Assembly: GCA_004552595.1 (NCBI GenBank)
Contig: SFNX01000008.1
Location: 1-34,879 of the forward strand
From: Lachnospiraceae bacterium
GTDB lineage: Bacteria > Bacillota > Clostridia > Lachnospirales > Lachnospiraceae
Reading direction: 5' to 3'
DNA: 34,879 nucleotides
Shown: piece after piece, positions 12,774 through 21,225 of the stretch
Layout of the letters: each line of letters opens with the position of its first letter
How positions within the stretch are numbered: the first letter of the stretch is position 1
The notes under the pieces: model-generated
Told to the model about the DNA's origin: nothing
Seen by the model: only the letters and a program-made list of their open reading frames with translations
Databases searched by the model: none
Made by a program: the position numbers and the translations under genes

Positions 12774-15297
12774 TGATATATCCTACTACGGATATGGGTC
12801 TACAAGTAGTGTTAAGTCAAGTGTACAAACAGAAAGCTTTTCAAATGATAGTAGTAAATCATCGGGAGATGTTCTTTCATATTATCAGGATTTATGCAAA
12901 GAATTTGCAGGGATTTCATTCAGACTTGATGACGTAAGTGAAGCATCAAAACATGGCAATAGTCCATTTTTAGGCTATAACAATAGCTTTAATCAGGTTG
13001 GAAGTAACTTCGGTAATAAAGGACAGTGTAGTATCACAATAGATGCTTCTGTCATAAAAAGAATGCAAGAAGATCCTAGATATGAGCAGGCTGTAAAAGG
13101 CATGATTGAAAACACAAGATCACGCTATTCTGAATTTGAAGCTGGTGCACTTAAAGATGGATACCAGTATGTAAGCGTAAGCATAGAAGATAATAATGGT
13201 AAGCCACAAAGAGGAACTATACAGTCAAACTATCCATATTCAACAGAAGATGAAGTTAAGTCTATGTGGAATATGGGTGAATATTCAAATAGAGTAATAA
13301 GTATTATTGATGATATTAAGAATGATGCAGTGGATGCATTTTTCAAAATGTATGATGAAAGTGCTGCTGGTAGAGTGAATGCTTCCACAAGTGAAAAACC
13401 AAGCATACCTGAGTGGCAGATGAACCTTACATGTAAAGAAGCTGCAGAGTCTACTAAAGAAGATCCTGTGTACGAAGTTACAACTACGATAGACGGAGAA
13501 GAATTCATACAGAAGATACATATAAATGATTTTAAGCCTACTAATGCAACTCAGGCAGAAATGTGTGCTATGTTTGCTTATTATGATTCTATAAATGGAA
13601 CTGAAGGAACTTATGATAAGTTTATGGCATACATGGAAACAGGAATGCTTCATGGTAGGTGGGATGGCAATGAAACCTATGATGATTTCACTAGCAAGAG
13701 ATATGATTTTAGACATATATCTGCGGAAGTACCAAGTGATTTATACAGAGTTGGATTAACAAAAGATGTCTATAAAGAGGCGTGGGAAATACATGACATT
13801 ATAGAGAAGGATTTTATTAATAAATATTCGGCTGAAATCGGTGATGATTTGCCTAAGTATGTTCGTGAAAATGGAATACTAATGGAACATAAGATGACAG
13901 CTAGTATGCCAGACATCCCACAGGATATTGCTGTCGCACTTACAAAGTTCTTTTATGAAGATGAGAGCATTGTAGAAAAATACGGTTCTGATTTTATAGG
14001 GGAACTGTATATTAATCTTGAATTTGATATTGCAAAACGGATTGATGAAGATGGAACCAGGGGTGACATAGAAGGTATGTGGAACTCCGCAATATCAGTT
14101 CTTGAATCATTAAGTGAGCAGTTAGATACATTCTTTGGAGACAAGTTAGGCAATGTCGATGCGGTAAAGGCTCAGGTGGAAGAACTGAAGGAGTTATATA
14201 ACAAAGCAATAGATGATCTAAAGAAAGCAAAGGATGAAGCATTATCTGAAACTGAGACAGAAGAAAGCGAAGAAGATATCTTCAGAAAAATGTTAGTTGA
14301 CTACATTGCAGAAATGTATCAGAAGATTATTAATGGAGATACCGAACAAGAATTTCAGATTGGCTCAATATCTCTTAAGCTTGATGAATGGGATGAATTA
14401 ATTGAAAAGTTCGATGACTTAGAAGAAGAGATAAAAGAAGCAGTTAAGGCAGAAATAGAAAAACAGAAGGAAATTGAACGTACAGCAGAGTCATCGAAAA
14501 CAGATGATTCAATCAATAATGTAGCATTTCTTTCATCTGAAACTAGAAAGACTGTATTCAGAGAAGAGACTGACAATAAGCCTGAGATTTCATATATTAC
14601 CTGTTTTACAGAGGATGGTATTATCTGTAAAAAGACAGGTATGGGAGAGAACGAATATCTATGGAAAATGGATTATAGAGATGAGCAGGATTATGAGAAG
14701 GTCATGGATTTGCTACACAGTTTTCCTGAGGACTGGGATTTAAGATTTTCATCTAATGAAAAGTTCTGGAAGGATTATCTTGCTGAGAGAGTTGATAAAG
14801 ATGATTTAGTGTCAAATATCAATGAGTATTCAGATAAAGGAAAAATGAATTTCTTTATTGAAAGAGATGGTAATACATACATTAATCCTGCAGCTGCGAA
14901 ATATGCAAACTATATGAATAGTCCTGAAGCACGTATATACAATGCTGAGGAATTTACAGAGATTATTGCTAATGAGTTAAGAGAAAATCAGAGAAAGCTA
15001 GTGGACCCTGATAATGCAGATGCGTTGAAGTTTATTGATGAGAGAATAGAAGATTTCAAGCGTCATATGTTAGGAGAAAACTATAATAAGGTAAATCACA
15101 AGAATTATTATTCTAATAATTACACCTGGCAGGCTGATAATGCAGAAGGACTATTTAGGATCTACGGTCGAGATGGAGAATTATTATCGACAATTGGGTA
15201 TGCAGATTTACTGAATATAGATGAAGATGTGCTAATATCTGAATATGGATTCAACGATGAATTGTTTAGAACTTTGTCATATGTTCGTGAGGAATAA
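12751..15297 (+). CDS. Large uncharacterised multidomain protein, module 2 paralogue
   Basis: 848-aa protein, no Sec signal. It starts MGIGSVGSDISYYGYGSTSSV, a Gly/Ser/Tyr-rich N-terminus like the 10190 product. The shared domain lies at about 238-290 (YEVTTTIDGEEFIQKIHINDF, then KPTNATQAEMCAMFAYYDSI). A helical region follows at about 440-610. The shared C-terminal domain is at about 611-695 (ITCFTEDGI...MDYRDEQDYEKVMDLLHSFP...FWKDYLAERV). About 150 extra residues follow that the paralogue lacks. ATG 12751 is supported by AAGGAG 5 bases upstream; the ATG at 12721 is inside motif A. A 49-aa gene starts 11 bases after its stop. No enzymatic motif is visible. Confidence 0.7.
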   Translation: MGIGSVGSDISYYGYGSTSSVKSSVQTESFSNDSSKSSGDVLSYYQDLCKEFAGISFRLDDVSEASKHGNSPFLGYNNSFNQVGSNFGNKGQCSITIDASVIKRMQEDPRYEQAVKGMIENTRSRYSEFEAGALKDGYQYVSVSIEDNNGKPQRGTIQSNYPYSTEDEVKSMWNMGEYSNRVISIIDDIKNDAVDAFFKMYDESAAGRVNASTSEKPSIPEWQMNLTCKEAAESTKEDPVYEVTTTIDGEEFIQKIHINDFKPTNATQAEMCAMFAYYDSINGTEGTYDKFMAYMETGMLHGRWDGNETYDDFTSKRYDFRHISAEVPSDLYRVGLTKDVYKEAWEIHDIIEKDFINKYSAEIGDDLPKYVRENGILMEHKMTASMPDIPQDIAVALTKFFYEDESIVEKYGSDFIGELYINLEFDIAKRIDEDGTRGDIEGMWNSAISVLESLSEQLDTFFGDKLGNVDAVKAQVEELKELYNKAIDDLKKAKDEALSETETEESEEDIFRKMLVDYIAEMYQKIINGDTEQEFQIGSISLKLDEWDELIEKFDDLEEEIKEAVKAEIEKQKEIERTAESSKTDDSINNVAFLSSETRKTVFREETDNKPEISYITCFTEDGIICKKTGMGENEYLWKMDYRDEQDYEKVMDLLHSFPEDWDLRFSSNEKFWKDYLAERVDKDDLVSNINEYSDKGKMNFFIERDGNTYINPAAAKYANYMNSPEARIYNAEEFTEIIANELRENQRKLVDPDNADALKFIDERIEDFKRHMLGENYNKVNHKNYYSNNYTWQADNAEGLFRIYGRDGELLSTIGYADLLNIDEDVLISEYGFNDELFRTLSYVREE

Positions 15298-15308
15298 GGA
15301 GTTAATAC

Positions 15309-15458
15309 ATGGGTAACGTTTTATTAGTACTTGGTATAATTATATTAATAGCTGCAATAGTTTCTCCACTTAGTATTATTATTGGTGGTGTTATTGGTGC
15401 TGCAATGATAATCGCAGGAATTATACTACGTAAGAAAAACACTAATAGTAAAGGCTAG
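15309..15458 (+). CDS. 49-aa two-helix membrane protein
   Basis: Short gene with a good ribosome site (GGAG about 8 bases before the ATG) immediately after the large gene. The product is almost entirely hydrophobic: two predicted membrane helices (residues about 3-18 and 21-40) separated by SPLS, then a positive tail RKKNTNSKG that should stay in the cytoplasm. It ends 2 bases before the next ATG, so the three genes 12751, 15309 and 15461 form one transcription unit. It resembles small phage-holin-like or accessory membrane peptides in shape only; I assign no function. Confidence 0.6.
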   Translation: MGNVLLVLGIIILIAAIVSPLSIIIGGVIGAAMIIAGIILRKKNTNSKG

Positions 15459-15460
15459 AT

Positions 15461-16111
15461 ATGAAAGAAGAAATAACTAGAATTGAAGGTTCTGATGGAC
15501 CAACAGCTGTATTTATTGCTGGAAGAAATAATGGAACTATAACTATAAGACAAAGAATTCAGCGATTTATTAACCGTACTAGAAGAAAGCATATAGAGAA
15601 TTATATAAAAGCTGAACCACATACGATTAATCAGGTATGTGAATATATAGTTGAAAAGTTAGGTTATGTAGAATTAAGTAAAGAAGATCCAAAATATCAG
15701 GAAGATTATCAGGAGATGAGAGCCTCTTTTCTCATACAATACGAACCGGAATTACTTGGTTCACTTGCACATATTGGAGACCTAACAGAACAAACAGAAG
15801 AAGCCATTAATTATTATCTTTCGCAGCTTAAACTACAACAGGAGGCAGCAAAGAAAGTACCCGTAGAGTTTTTTGATATTGATTTACACATATATACAAA
15901 AGAAAACGGCGATAATGAATCTCACATCATAGTAGAAAAGACTCGTAATTATATTGGTGGTGGAGCATCTGGAAATACAAAGATGGTGAGAAGACACAAC
16001 CGTGAATTTAAGAAAGTATATAGATATTATGGTGTCTCGGATGAGGACATACAAAACAAGTCAGAGCGTTTTGAAGAAGTGGTAAGAATGCTTGCTCTGC
16101 CTATGAGATAG
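15461..16111 (+). CDS. Uncharacterised protein with N-terminal SDGPTAVFIAG motif
   Basis: 216-aa soluble protein. Residues 8-20 (IEGSDGPTAVFIAG) resemble the GGADGPTAIF segment of sodium-pumping decarboxylase beta subunits and of small Clostridial proteins, but here it is not in a membrane context. Next comes a basic stretch (RQRIQRFINRTRRKH), a helical region about 50-130 (HTINQVCEYIVEKLGY...), and a C-terminal half with IIVEKTRNYIGGGASGN and VYRYYGVSDEDI. It is last in the module 2 transcript. It may be a cytoplasmic partner of the upstream membrane peptide, but nothing in the sequence proves that. Confidence 0.6.
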   Translation: MKEEITRIEGSDGPTAVFIAGRNNGTITIRQRIQRFINRTRRKHIENYIKAEPHTINQVCEYIVEKLGYVELSKEDPKYQEDYQEMRASFLIQYEPELLGSLAHIGDLTEQTEEAINYYLSQLKLQQEAAKKVPVEFFDIDLHIYTKENGDNESHIIVEKTRNYIGGGASGNTKMVRRHNREFKKVYRYYGVSDEDIQNKSERFEEVVRMLALPMR

Positions 16112-16123
16112 GAACCAGAATAT

Positions 16124-16643
16124 ATGAGAAAATTAGTTTTATTATTATGTTTTACGTATAATCCAATCACCATCTAAGATGATTGGATTATACGTGAAAG
16201 CGTGTGTAGCTATCCCTGCATTCTGCATATTCAAATCAGAAGTTGATGAAAGTGATGATGATATATGTAAGGTATATGGCAATTTCTGGATGTTTGTTTA
16301 CGAAAAGGATGGAACAACTCTTGAATGTATCTCAGGAGCAGAGAACCCAGGAGTTATATATCTAAAAAAGAATGGAGATTCATATGTTGTAGATCATTTT
16401 GATCAGCCAGGTGAGGGCGCAAAATACGCAGAGGGAATCAAGAGATTTAGTAATGGAAATAAATCGCTGGAAGATCAATATTACGGTTCTACAAATGCTA
16501 TGAAAGATCCTGTTTTGACTAAAAGAGCTTGGTATATAAAGAACTATGTTGAAATGTTTAGACTAAACATAGATTCATACCATGATTCAGATTGGGATAA
16601 GGTGTTGTTATCTGATTTTGAATTTAGTGGAAAAGAAGAATAG
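16124..16643 (+). pseudogene. Broken lipoprotein gene (signal peptide out of frame with the body)
   Basis: ATG 16124, with AGGA upstream, opens MRKLVLLLCFTYN, a typical signal-peptide start that stops after 17 codons. The body continues in another frame from 16179 to 16643 (154 codons: AIPAFCIFKSEVDES, VYGNFWMFVYEKDGTTLECISG, NPGVIYLKK and so on). From memory it resembles secreted Lachnospiraceae/Clostridial proteins that normally have an N-terminal signal. The ATG at 16179 has no ribosome site and sits inside a perfect inverted repeat (16154-16195) exactly at the break. I therefore call it a truncated or disrupted gene. A short intact cytoplasmic protein starting at 16179 is the alternative. 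Confidence 0.55.
16154..16195. repeat. Perfect 16-bp inverted repeat
   Basis: Arms 16154-16169 and 16180-16195 are exact reverse complements (ACGTATAATCCAATCA on the left) around a 10-base loop. There is no T-run, so it is not a classic terminator. It lies where the signal peptide and body of the broken lipoprotein part. It could be a small palindromic insertion or an RNA hairpin. Confidence 0.7.
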
Positions 16644-16792
16644 TATTCTCTAAATCATAGAATGATTCTCCGGATTGAGGATTGATTTCTACGGCGTAGA
16701 GTTGCTAATTATTATTACAATAAGTGGATTTTGACAATAAAAATGAGTATAATTAACTTGATAGGAGTTCAGCACATGGTAGGAGGTACCTC

Positions 16793-17050
16793 ATGGCTAG
16801 TAACAATTCAATTGTAAAAAAAGAAATAAAAATAGATGATATGACTATAAAGGTCATTAAAAGAAATATACCAACTGTTAAGTTGGTTGAGCAAGGTGTT
16901 ATTTCGGAGCAGGATGCAGAAATGGACAAGAGAGCTAGAGAGGCTGTGTCAATAGCAAAAAGGCAGGCAAAAGTTTGTAACAAGCCAATAGCAATGTATG
17001 ATAAAGAAAAGAAAAAGCCATATTTAGTGACAGCATCAGGGAGAAAATAA
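16793..17050 (+). CDS. Probable antitoxin of a zeta-toxin-like pair
   Basis: 85-aa basic, helical protein with no signal. It begins MASNNSIVKKEIKIDDMTIKVIKRN and has a central helix (SEQDAEMDKRAREAVSIAKRQA). It starts 8 bases after a strong GGAGG site and ends 3 bases before the kinase-like gene at 17054, the usual antitoxin-toxin arrangement. TATAAT at 16748-16753 is a likely -10, with a poor -35. I do not recognise a named antitoxin family; the role is inferred from the neighbour, and it is not the epsilon or PezA type by sequence. Confidence 0.6.
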   Translation: MASNNSIVKKEIKIDDMTIKVIKRNIPTVKLVEQGVISEQDAEMDKRAREAVSIAKRQAKVCNKPIAMYDKEKKKPYLVTASGRK

Positions 17051-17053
17051 ATC

Positions 17054-17614
17054 TTGAAAGAAAAAGAATTAAAGCCATGCTTATTGGTTTTTGCGGGTCC
17101 TAATGGCTCTGGAAAAAGCACAATTAAATCGATGTTTGAAATAAAGGGAAAATATACAAATGCAGATGATGTGGTTGCATCGACAGGAATGGACAACTTA
17201 GAAGCTGCAAAGTTAGTTGATGAAATGCGTTATGAGTCAATTAGAAATAAGGAAGACTTTTCATTTGAAACAGTATTATCATCTGATTACAAAATGAATA
17301 TTCTTAGGAAAGCAAAAGAAGAAGGATATTTTATTAAATGCGTATTTGTATTAACTGCCAATCCAGAGTTAAATGTGTATCGTGTTGAATCAAGAGTATC
17401 AAAGGGGGGACACGATGTTCCTGCTGATAAAATCATTGATAGGTATGCGAAATCCCTAGCTAATATTAAGGAACTCATAAGACTGTGTGATATTATGCAT
17501 GTATATGATAATACCGATAAAGCAGTAAGAATTATAAGAAAACATAAAGATGATATATCAATTTTTCCTAATCCATTTTGGAATGAAGAAGATATTTTAG
17601 ATTTGATGGTGTGA
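17054..17614 (+). CDS. Zeta-toxin-family P-loop kinase
   Basis: 186-aa P-loop protein of the zeta-toxin/PezT-like group. The Walker A motif FAGPNGSGKST is at residues 13-23. Next comes the typical 'KYTNADDV' stretch (residues about 33-40) where the family binds substrate, then 'FSFETVLSS' and 'IKCVFVLTANPELNVYRVESRVSKGGHDVPADKIIDRYAKSL'. Known zeta toxins phosphorylate UDP-N-acetylglucosamine and block wall synthesis; some relatives are ordinary kinases. It starts with TTG at 17054, with only a weak ribosome site, so it is probably translated by coupling to the upstream gene. A terminator follows. Confidence 0.82.
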   Translation: MKEKELKPCLLVFAGPNGSGKSTIKSMFEIKGKYTNADDVVASTGMDNLEAAKLVDEMRYESIRNKEDFSFETVLSSDYKMNILRKAKEEGYFIKCVFVLTANPELNVYRVESRVSKGGHDVPADKIIDRYAKSLANIKELIRLCDIMHVYDNTDKAVRIIRKHKDDISIFPNPFWNEEDILDLMV

Positions 17615-17619
17615 TATAG

Positions 17620-17648
17620 AATAGCCGGCCGTAATGCTGGCTATTTTG
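17620..17648 (+). terminator. Terminator after the zeta-toxin operon
   Basis: A 10-bp stem (17620-17629 with 17636-17645, one G-T pair), a 6-base loop and a short T-run. It begins 6 bases after the stop codon. Confidence 0.7.
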
Positions 17649-17798
17649 ATGTAAAAATAAAATAAAATTCACATTACGCTCACATTTTATGCAATGATAT
17701 ACAGTGTATAGAATATGTATATAAAAATGCTTGACAAATCATGTATAACTTGATGTATAATTTAATTGCATAGTTGAACCTAAAAGGGGGCTATATTT

Positions 17799-18059
17799 AT
17801 GACACAAGTAAATTTACGCATTGAAGATAATATAAAAGCTGATGCCGAGTCTGCATTAAAAGAAATGGGATTAAATATGTCTACAGCTATAACAATGTTC
17901 TTGATTAAAGTAGGTAGAGAAAGACGTATACCATTTGAAATTACAGCGGATCCATTTTATAGTGCTGAGAATATTGCAGAGCTAGAACGACGTATTCAGG
18001 GTGTTAACAATGGTTCTACAGTATTAAAAGAACATAAACTCATAGAGGTTGACGATTAA
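17799..18059 (+). CDS. RelB/DinJ-family antitoxin
   Basis: 86-aa protein with the RelB/DinJ ribbon-helix-helix N-terminus: TQVNLRIEDNIKADAESALKEMGLNMSTAITMFLIKVGRERRIPFEI (residues 2-48). The C-terminal part that would wrap a toxin is present (AENIAELERRIQGVNNGSTVLKEHKLIEVDD). A Shine-Dalgarno sequence (aaaaggggg) precedes the start. The usual partner, a RelE/YafQ-type mRNA interferase, should follow at once. Here the next frame is only 44 codons and lacks RelE features, so the antitoxin looks orphaned. Confidence 0.88.
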   Translation: MTQVNLRIEDNIKADAESALKEMGLNMSTAITMFLIKVGRERRIPFEITADPFYSAENIAELERRIQGVNNGSTVLKEHKLIEVDD

Positions 18060-18193
18060 TGAAAATAGTATGGCAAATGAATACGATGAAAAAATATTAT
18101 TATAACGGGCCGGATTTTCAAAGTTTAATGTATTCTGGTGTAGCTATATGCAGATGGGGATTTACGCGCCTAAATAGCCTCATAACACTATAA
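18059..18193 (+). CDS. 44-aa frame in the toxin position
   Basis: ATG overlaps the antitoxin stop (TAATG) and opens 44 codons (MKIVWQMNTMKKYYYNGPDF...). No RelE, YafQ or other toxin motif is visible and the frame is short. It may be the eroded remnant of a toxin gene or a new, very small partner. Support is only positional. Confidence 0.3.
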   Translation: MKIVWQMNTMKKYYYNGPDFQSLMYSGVAICRWGFTRLNSLITL

Positions 18194-18219
18194 CTAATCA
18201 ATTAATTTGCACTATATGC

Positions 18220-18266
18220 TGCCTTTTGCGTTGTGAATAATAATTCACATCACAAAAGGCATTTTT
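18220..18266 (+). terminator. Rho-independent terminator
   Basis: TGCCTTTTG (18220-18228) pairs with CAAAAGGCA (18253-18261), with a further GTGAAT/ATTCAC inner pairing, followed by TTTTT (18262-18266). It closes the antitoxin transcript. The remaining ~105 bases to the next gene hold an imperfect inverted repeat (18303-18311/18351-18359). Confidence 0.75.
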
Positions 18267-18372
18267 ATGCAAAATTTTATCATCAAAAATGTCAGAATCA
18301 CTTGTGTCGGATAATGTTGTTATATTAAAATGAGAAGGATAGTAATTAAATCTGACACACTATTAAGGTAAT

Positions 18373-21225
18373 ATGAAGTTCAATTTATTTAAGGGAAAAG
18401 AATACGAGACTGTTGCCCAGTTCATCTTCAGAATCGTCGTAATATTCATTGCGGTGTTCTATTTTGCGAGCCTTAGAATGCTCCCTGCAGAGAACGACGA
18501 GAATTTTGAAGTTAATCTTGTGAAGAAATACGATTATAACGTTTCTAAGGATGACATCTTATATAAAGGTAATTTTGAAATCGTTAAGAAGGAAAATGTT
18601 ACCGAACCGATAGAACTTCCGACAAAGGTTATGGTTCCTGCCGGCGAGAAGGTTTCAATTGTTACAACACTTCCTGATGACTATAACAACGACTATATAG
18701 TTATCAGGTCTTCTCAGGAAGATTTGACGATTTATATCGGCGGTATGGCGCGAGTTATTTATAATACCGAAAATACGCGTCCTGTCGGCTCTCAGACAAC
18801 GAGTCGTTACGTATTTTGCAGAACATCCGAAAAAGACGCCGGGAAAGAGCTCAAGATTACCGTATCTTCGCCGTCGCCTGAATACTCGTGCAAATTGAAC
18901 GAAGTATATACGGGTGACAGATTTATAATATGGCGATATTTATTTAAGAACTGTGAAGGCAACTTTATTATCGGAATAGTTGGAATCGGAATCGGACTTT
19001 TTGTTGTTGTAATCGGAATCTGTGTCGCAGTAATAATGGGGTTAAGGACCGGTCTTGAAAACGCGGGCTGGTGTATTTTTCTTGCAGGCGTATGGGTGTT
19101 AAGCGAGACAAATGTGCGTCAGCTCCTTTCGTCGAATTCCTCATCGTTATCCAATATATGCTTTATTGTAATAATGCTTGGAGCGATTCCGCTTCTGTTA
19201 TATTTGGACAATTTACAGAGAAAACGCTACACGGCTATTTACAAGCCTCTTGTATTTGGAGCTTTCCTTAATGTAATTGCTCAATTTGCATTACAGCTAC
19301 TTGATGTATACGATTTCCTTGATATGTTGTACGTATCGCATATCGTCCTTTTTATCTCAATAATTGCTGGCATTACGTTAATAGCAATCGACATTAAAAA
19401 GGGATACGCGAAAGAATACAAGAGCATGGTAATAGGAAGCGTTACAATGCTTGTATGTCTGTTCATTGAAGCCGTGTCAGCATATTTTGTCGCTAAGGTG
19501 TCGGGTGTATTTATGATATTTGGAATTGTCGTATTTACGTTCAGTTCGTTTTTTGACACTATACAGCGTTACAAGGATTATGAGCGTAAGAGGCAGGAAG
19601 ACAGAGTTCGCGCGCAGAAGGAACATTCTGATAAGATGACAATGCAGATGATTAAGACATTGTCAGATACTCTTGAAGCAAAAGACGAGTATACAAAAGG
19701 TCACTCATACCGGGTTGCTGAGTACTCCGTCCTCATTGCAAAGAAGCTTGGCCTCTCAGAAAAAGAGATATCCAAAATCCATTACGCCGCTTCACTGCAT
19801 GATATAGGTAAGATTGGTGTTGCGGATACAATTCTTAATAAACCGGGCAAGCTTACCAATGAAGAATACAGTATAATCAAGACTCACCCTGTAATCGGTG
19901 CCGACATTATTAAGGGCGTCGAGCTTATCGCTTACACCGAGGATGTTGCAAGATATCATCATGAGAGATATGACGGCAAAGGATATCCTTGCGGACTTAA
20001 GGGAGAGGAAATTCCGTTCTATGCTCGAATTGTTGCTGTGGCCGATTCGTATGATGCAATGAATTCTAAGCGTATATATAGGAAGAGTCTTTCTAAGGAA
20101 ATTATCCGTTCTGAGATAGAAAAAAATAAAGGTCTTCAGTTCGACCCTCAGATTGCAGATACATTCCTTGAATTATTCGATTCCGGCGAGCTTGAACTTA
20201 ATGAGAATGGTGCAAATTCTCCTGAATTAAACGGTAATATCGATAATACAAATGTTTCAGATGCAGAGCAGATGATTTCTGCTGTAATGAATACAATAAG
20301 GACAAACGTCGAAGGAACCAGCCATGATTTTCTTACAGGATTAATGTTAAGAAATAAAGGTGAAACCGAAATCTGTAAGAAGATGGTTGAAACAACCGGT
20401 GTACTTTTATTCTTTGACATGGATAATCTTAAGACTGTTAATGACCTTTACGGACATAAGGTCGGCGATATGGCTCTTCGCTCACTTGGCGAGTTTATAG
20501 GAAGCGCATCAGAAAGACTGACATCATTCAGAGCAGGTGGCGATGAATTTGTAGCATATTACGAAAGCGCAACAAAGGATGAAGCAACTAAGCTTGTTGA
20601 GCAGATAATTTCACAGTATTCGAAAAAGCAGGCTGATAATACGATGATCAGCTGTACATCATTATCTGTCGGAATGTATATTACAACGGTGGGCGATTCA
20701 TTAGAAGATGCAATGAATAAGGCCGACAAGGCATTATATCATGTTAAGAAGAGCGGTAAGAACGGATACGCCTTCTATAATGATACAGAAGGAAGAATAT
20801 TTGAGAGTGAAACTCATGTAGATCTTGATAACCTCATTACTTCCATTAAGACATCCGGAACATATACGGGATCTCTTAATATGGAATACAGAGAGTTCAC
20901 TAAGATTTATGAATATATTGTAAAGATGTGCAAAAGATATGAGCATACATGTAATATCGTTCTCATTACTCTTGATACAGGAAAAGAAAACACAACTATC
21001 GATGAAATTGAAAAGGCAATGGAGTGTATGGGCATTGCCATAAAGGAAAATATCAGAAATGTTGATGTATGTACGAGGTACAGCTCAGTTCAGTATTTAA
21101 CTATTCTTCTTGAAGCAGGTGCTGAGAACATTGACATGGTTATGCAGAGAGTATTTGCAAGATATTATAAGATCTGTGAGCACAATAAGTGCACACCATC
21201 GTACCAGGTAGGTAATATGCGCTAA
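18373..21225 (+). CDS. Membrane-bound HD-GYP phosphodiesterase fused to GGDEF domains
   Basis: 950-aa membrane cyclic-di-GMP turnover protein. A membrane helix at 17-34 is followed by an extracytoplasmic domain to about 185 and several membrane helices to about 395 (7TMR-DISM-like layout). An HD-GYP domain at about 430-600 has HDIGK (476-480), HHE (529-531) and GYP (537-539), all intact, so it should hydrolyse c-di-GMP. A GGDEF domain at about 640-800 has the exact motif GGDEF at 722-726 and should make c-di-GMP; no RxxD inhibitory site is visible. The last ~130 residues look like a second, degenerate GGDEF (RYSSVQYLTIL). It is monocistronic with its own terminator overlapping the stop codon. 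Confidence 0.9.
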   Translation: MKFNLFKGKEYETVAQFIFRIVVIFIAVFYFASLRMLPAENDENFEVNLVKKYDYNVSKDDILYKGNFEIVKKENVTEPIELPTKVMVPAGEKVSIVTTLPDDYNNDYIVIRSSQEDLTIYIGGMARVIYNTENTRPVGSQTTSRYVFCRTSEKDAGKELKITVSSPSPEYSCKLNEVYTGDRFIIWRYLFKNCEGNFIIGIVGIGIGLFVVVIGICVAVIMGLRTGLENAGWCIFLAGVWVLSETNVRQLLSSNSSSLSNICFIVIMLGAIPLLLYLDNLQRKRYTAIYKPLVFGAFLNVIAQFALQLLDVYDFLDMLYVSHIVLFISIIAGITLIAIDIKKGYAKEYKSMVIGSVTMLVCLFIEAVSAYFVAKVSGVFMIFGIVVFTFSSFFDTIQRYKDYERKRQEDRVRAQKEHSDKMTMQMIKTLSDTLEAKDEYTKGHSYRVAEYSVLIAKKLGLSEKEISKIHYAASLHDIGKIGVADTILNKPGKLTNEEYSIIKTHPVIGADIIKGVELIAYTEDVARYHHERYDGKGYPCGLKGEEIPFYARIVAVADSYDAMNSKRIYRKSLSKEIIRSEIEKNKGLQFDPQIADTFLELFDSGELELNENGANSPELNGNIDNTNVSDAEQMISAVMNTIRTNVEGTSHDFLTGLMLRNKGETEICKKMVETTGVLLFFDMDNLKTVNDLYGHKVGDMALRSLGEFIGSASERLTSFRAGGDEFVAYYESATKDEATKLVEQIISQYSKKQADNTMISCTSLSVGMYITTVGDSLEDAMNKADKALYHVKKSGKNGYAFYNDTEGRIFESETHVDLDNLITSIKTSGTYTGSLNMEYREFTKIYEYIVKMCKRYEHTCNIVLITLDTGKENTTIDEIEKAMECMGIAIKENIRNVDVCTRYSSVQYLTILLEAGAENIDMVMQRVFARYYKICEHNKCTPSYQVGNMR

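Noticed and set aside
16731..16753. TTGACA followed by TATAAT as a promoter of the toxin pair
   Set aside because: The spacer is only 11 bases, too short for a normal sigma-70 promoter. Only the TATAAT is kept as a possible -10.
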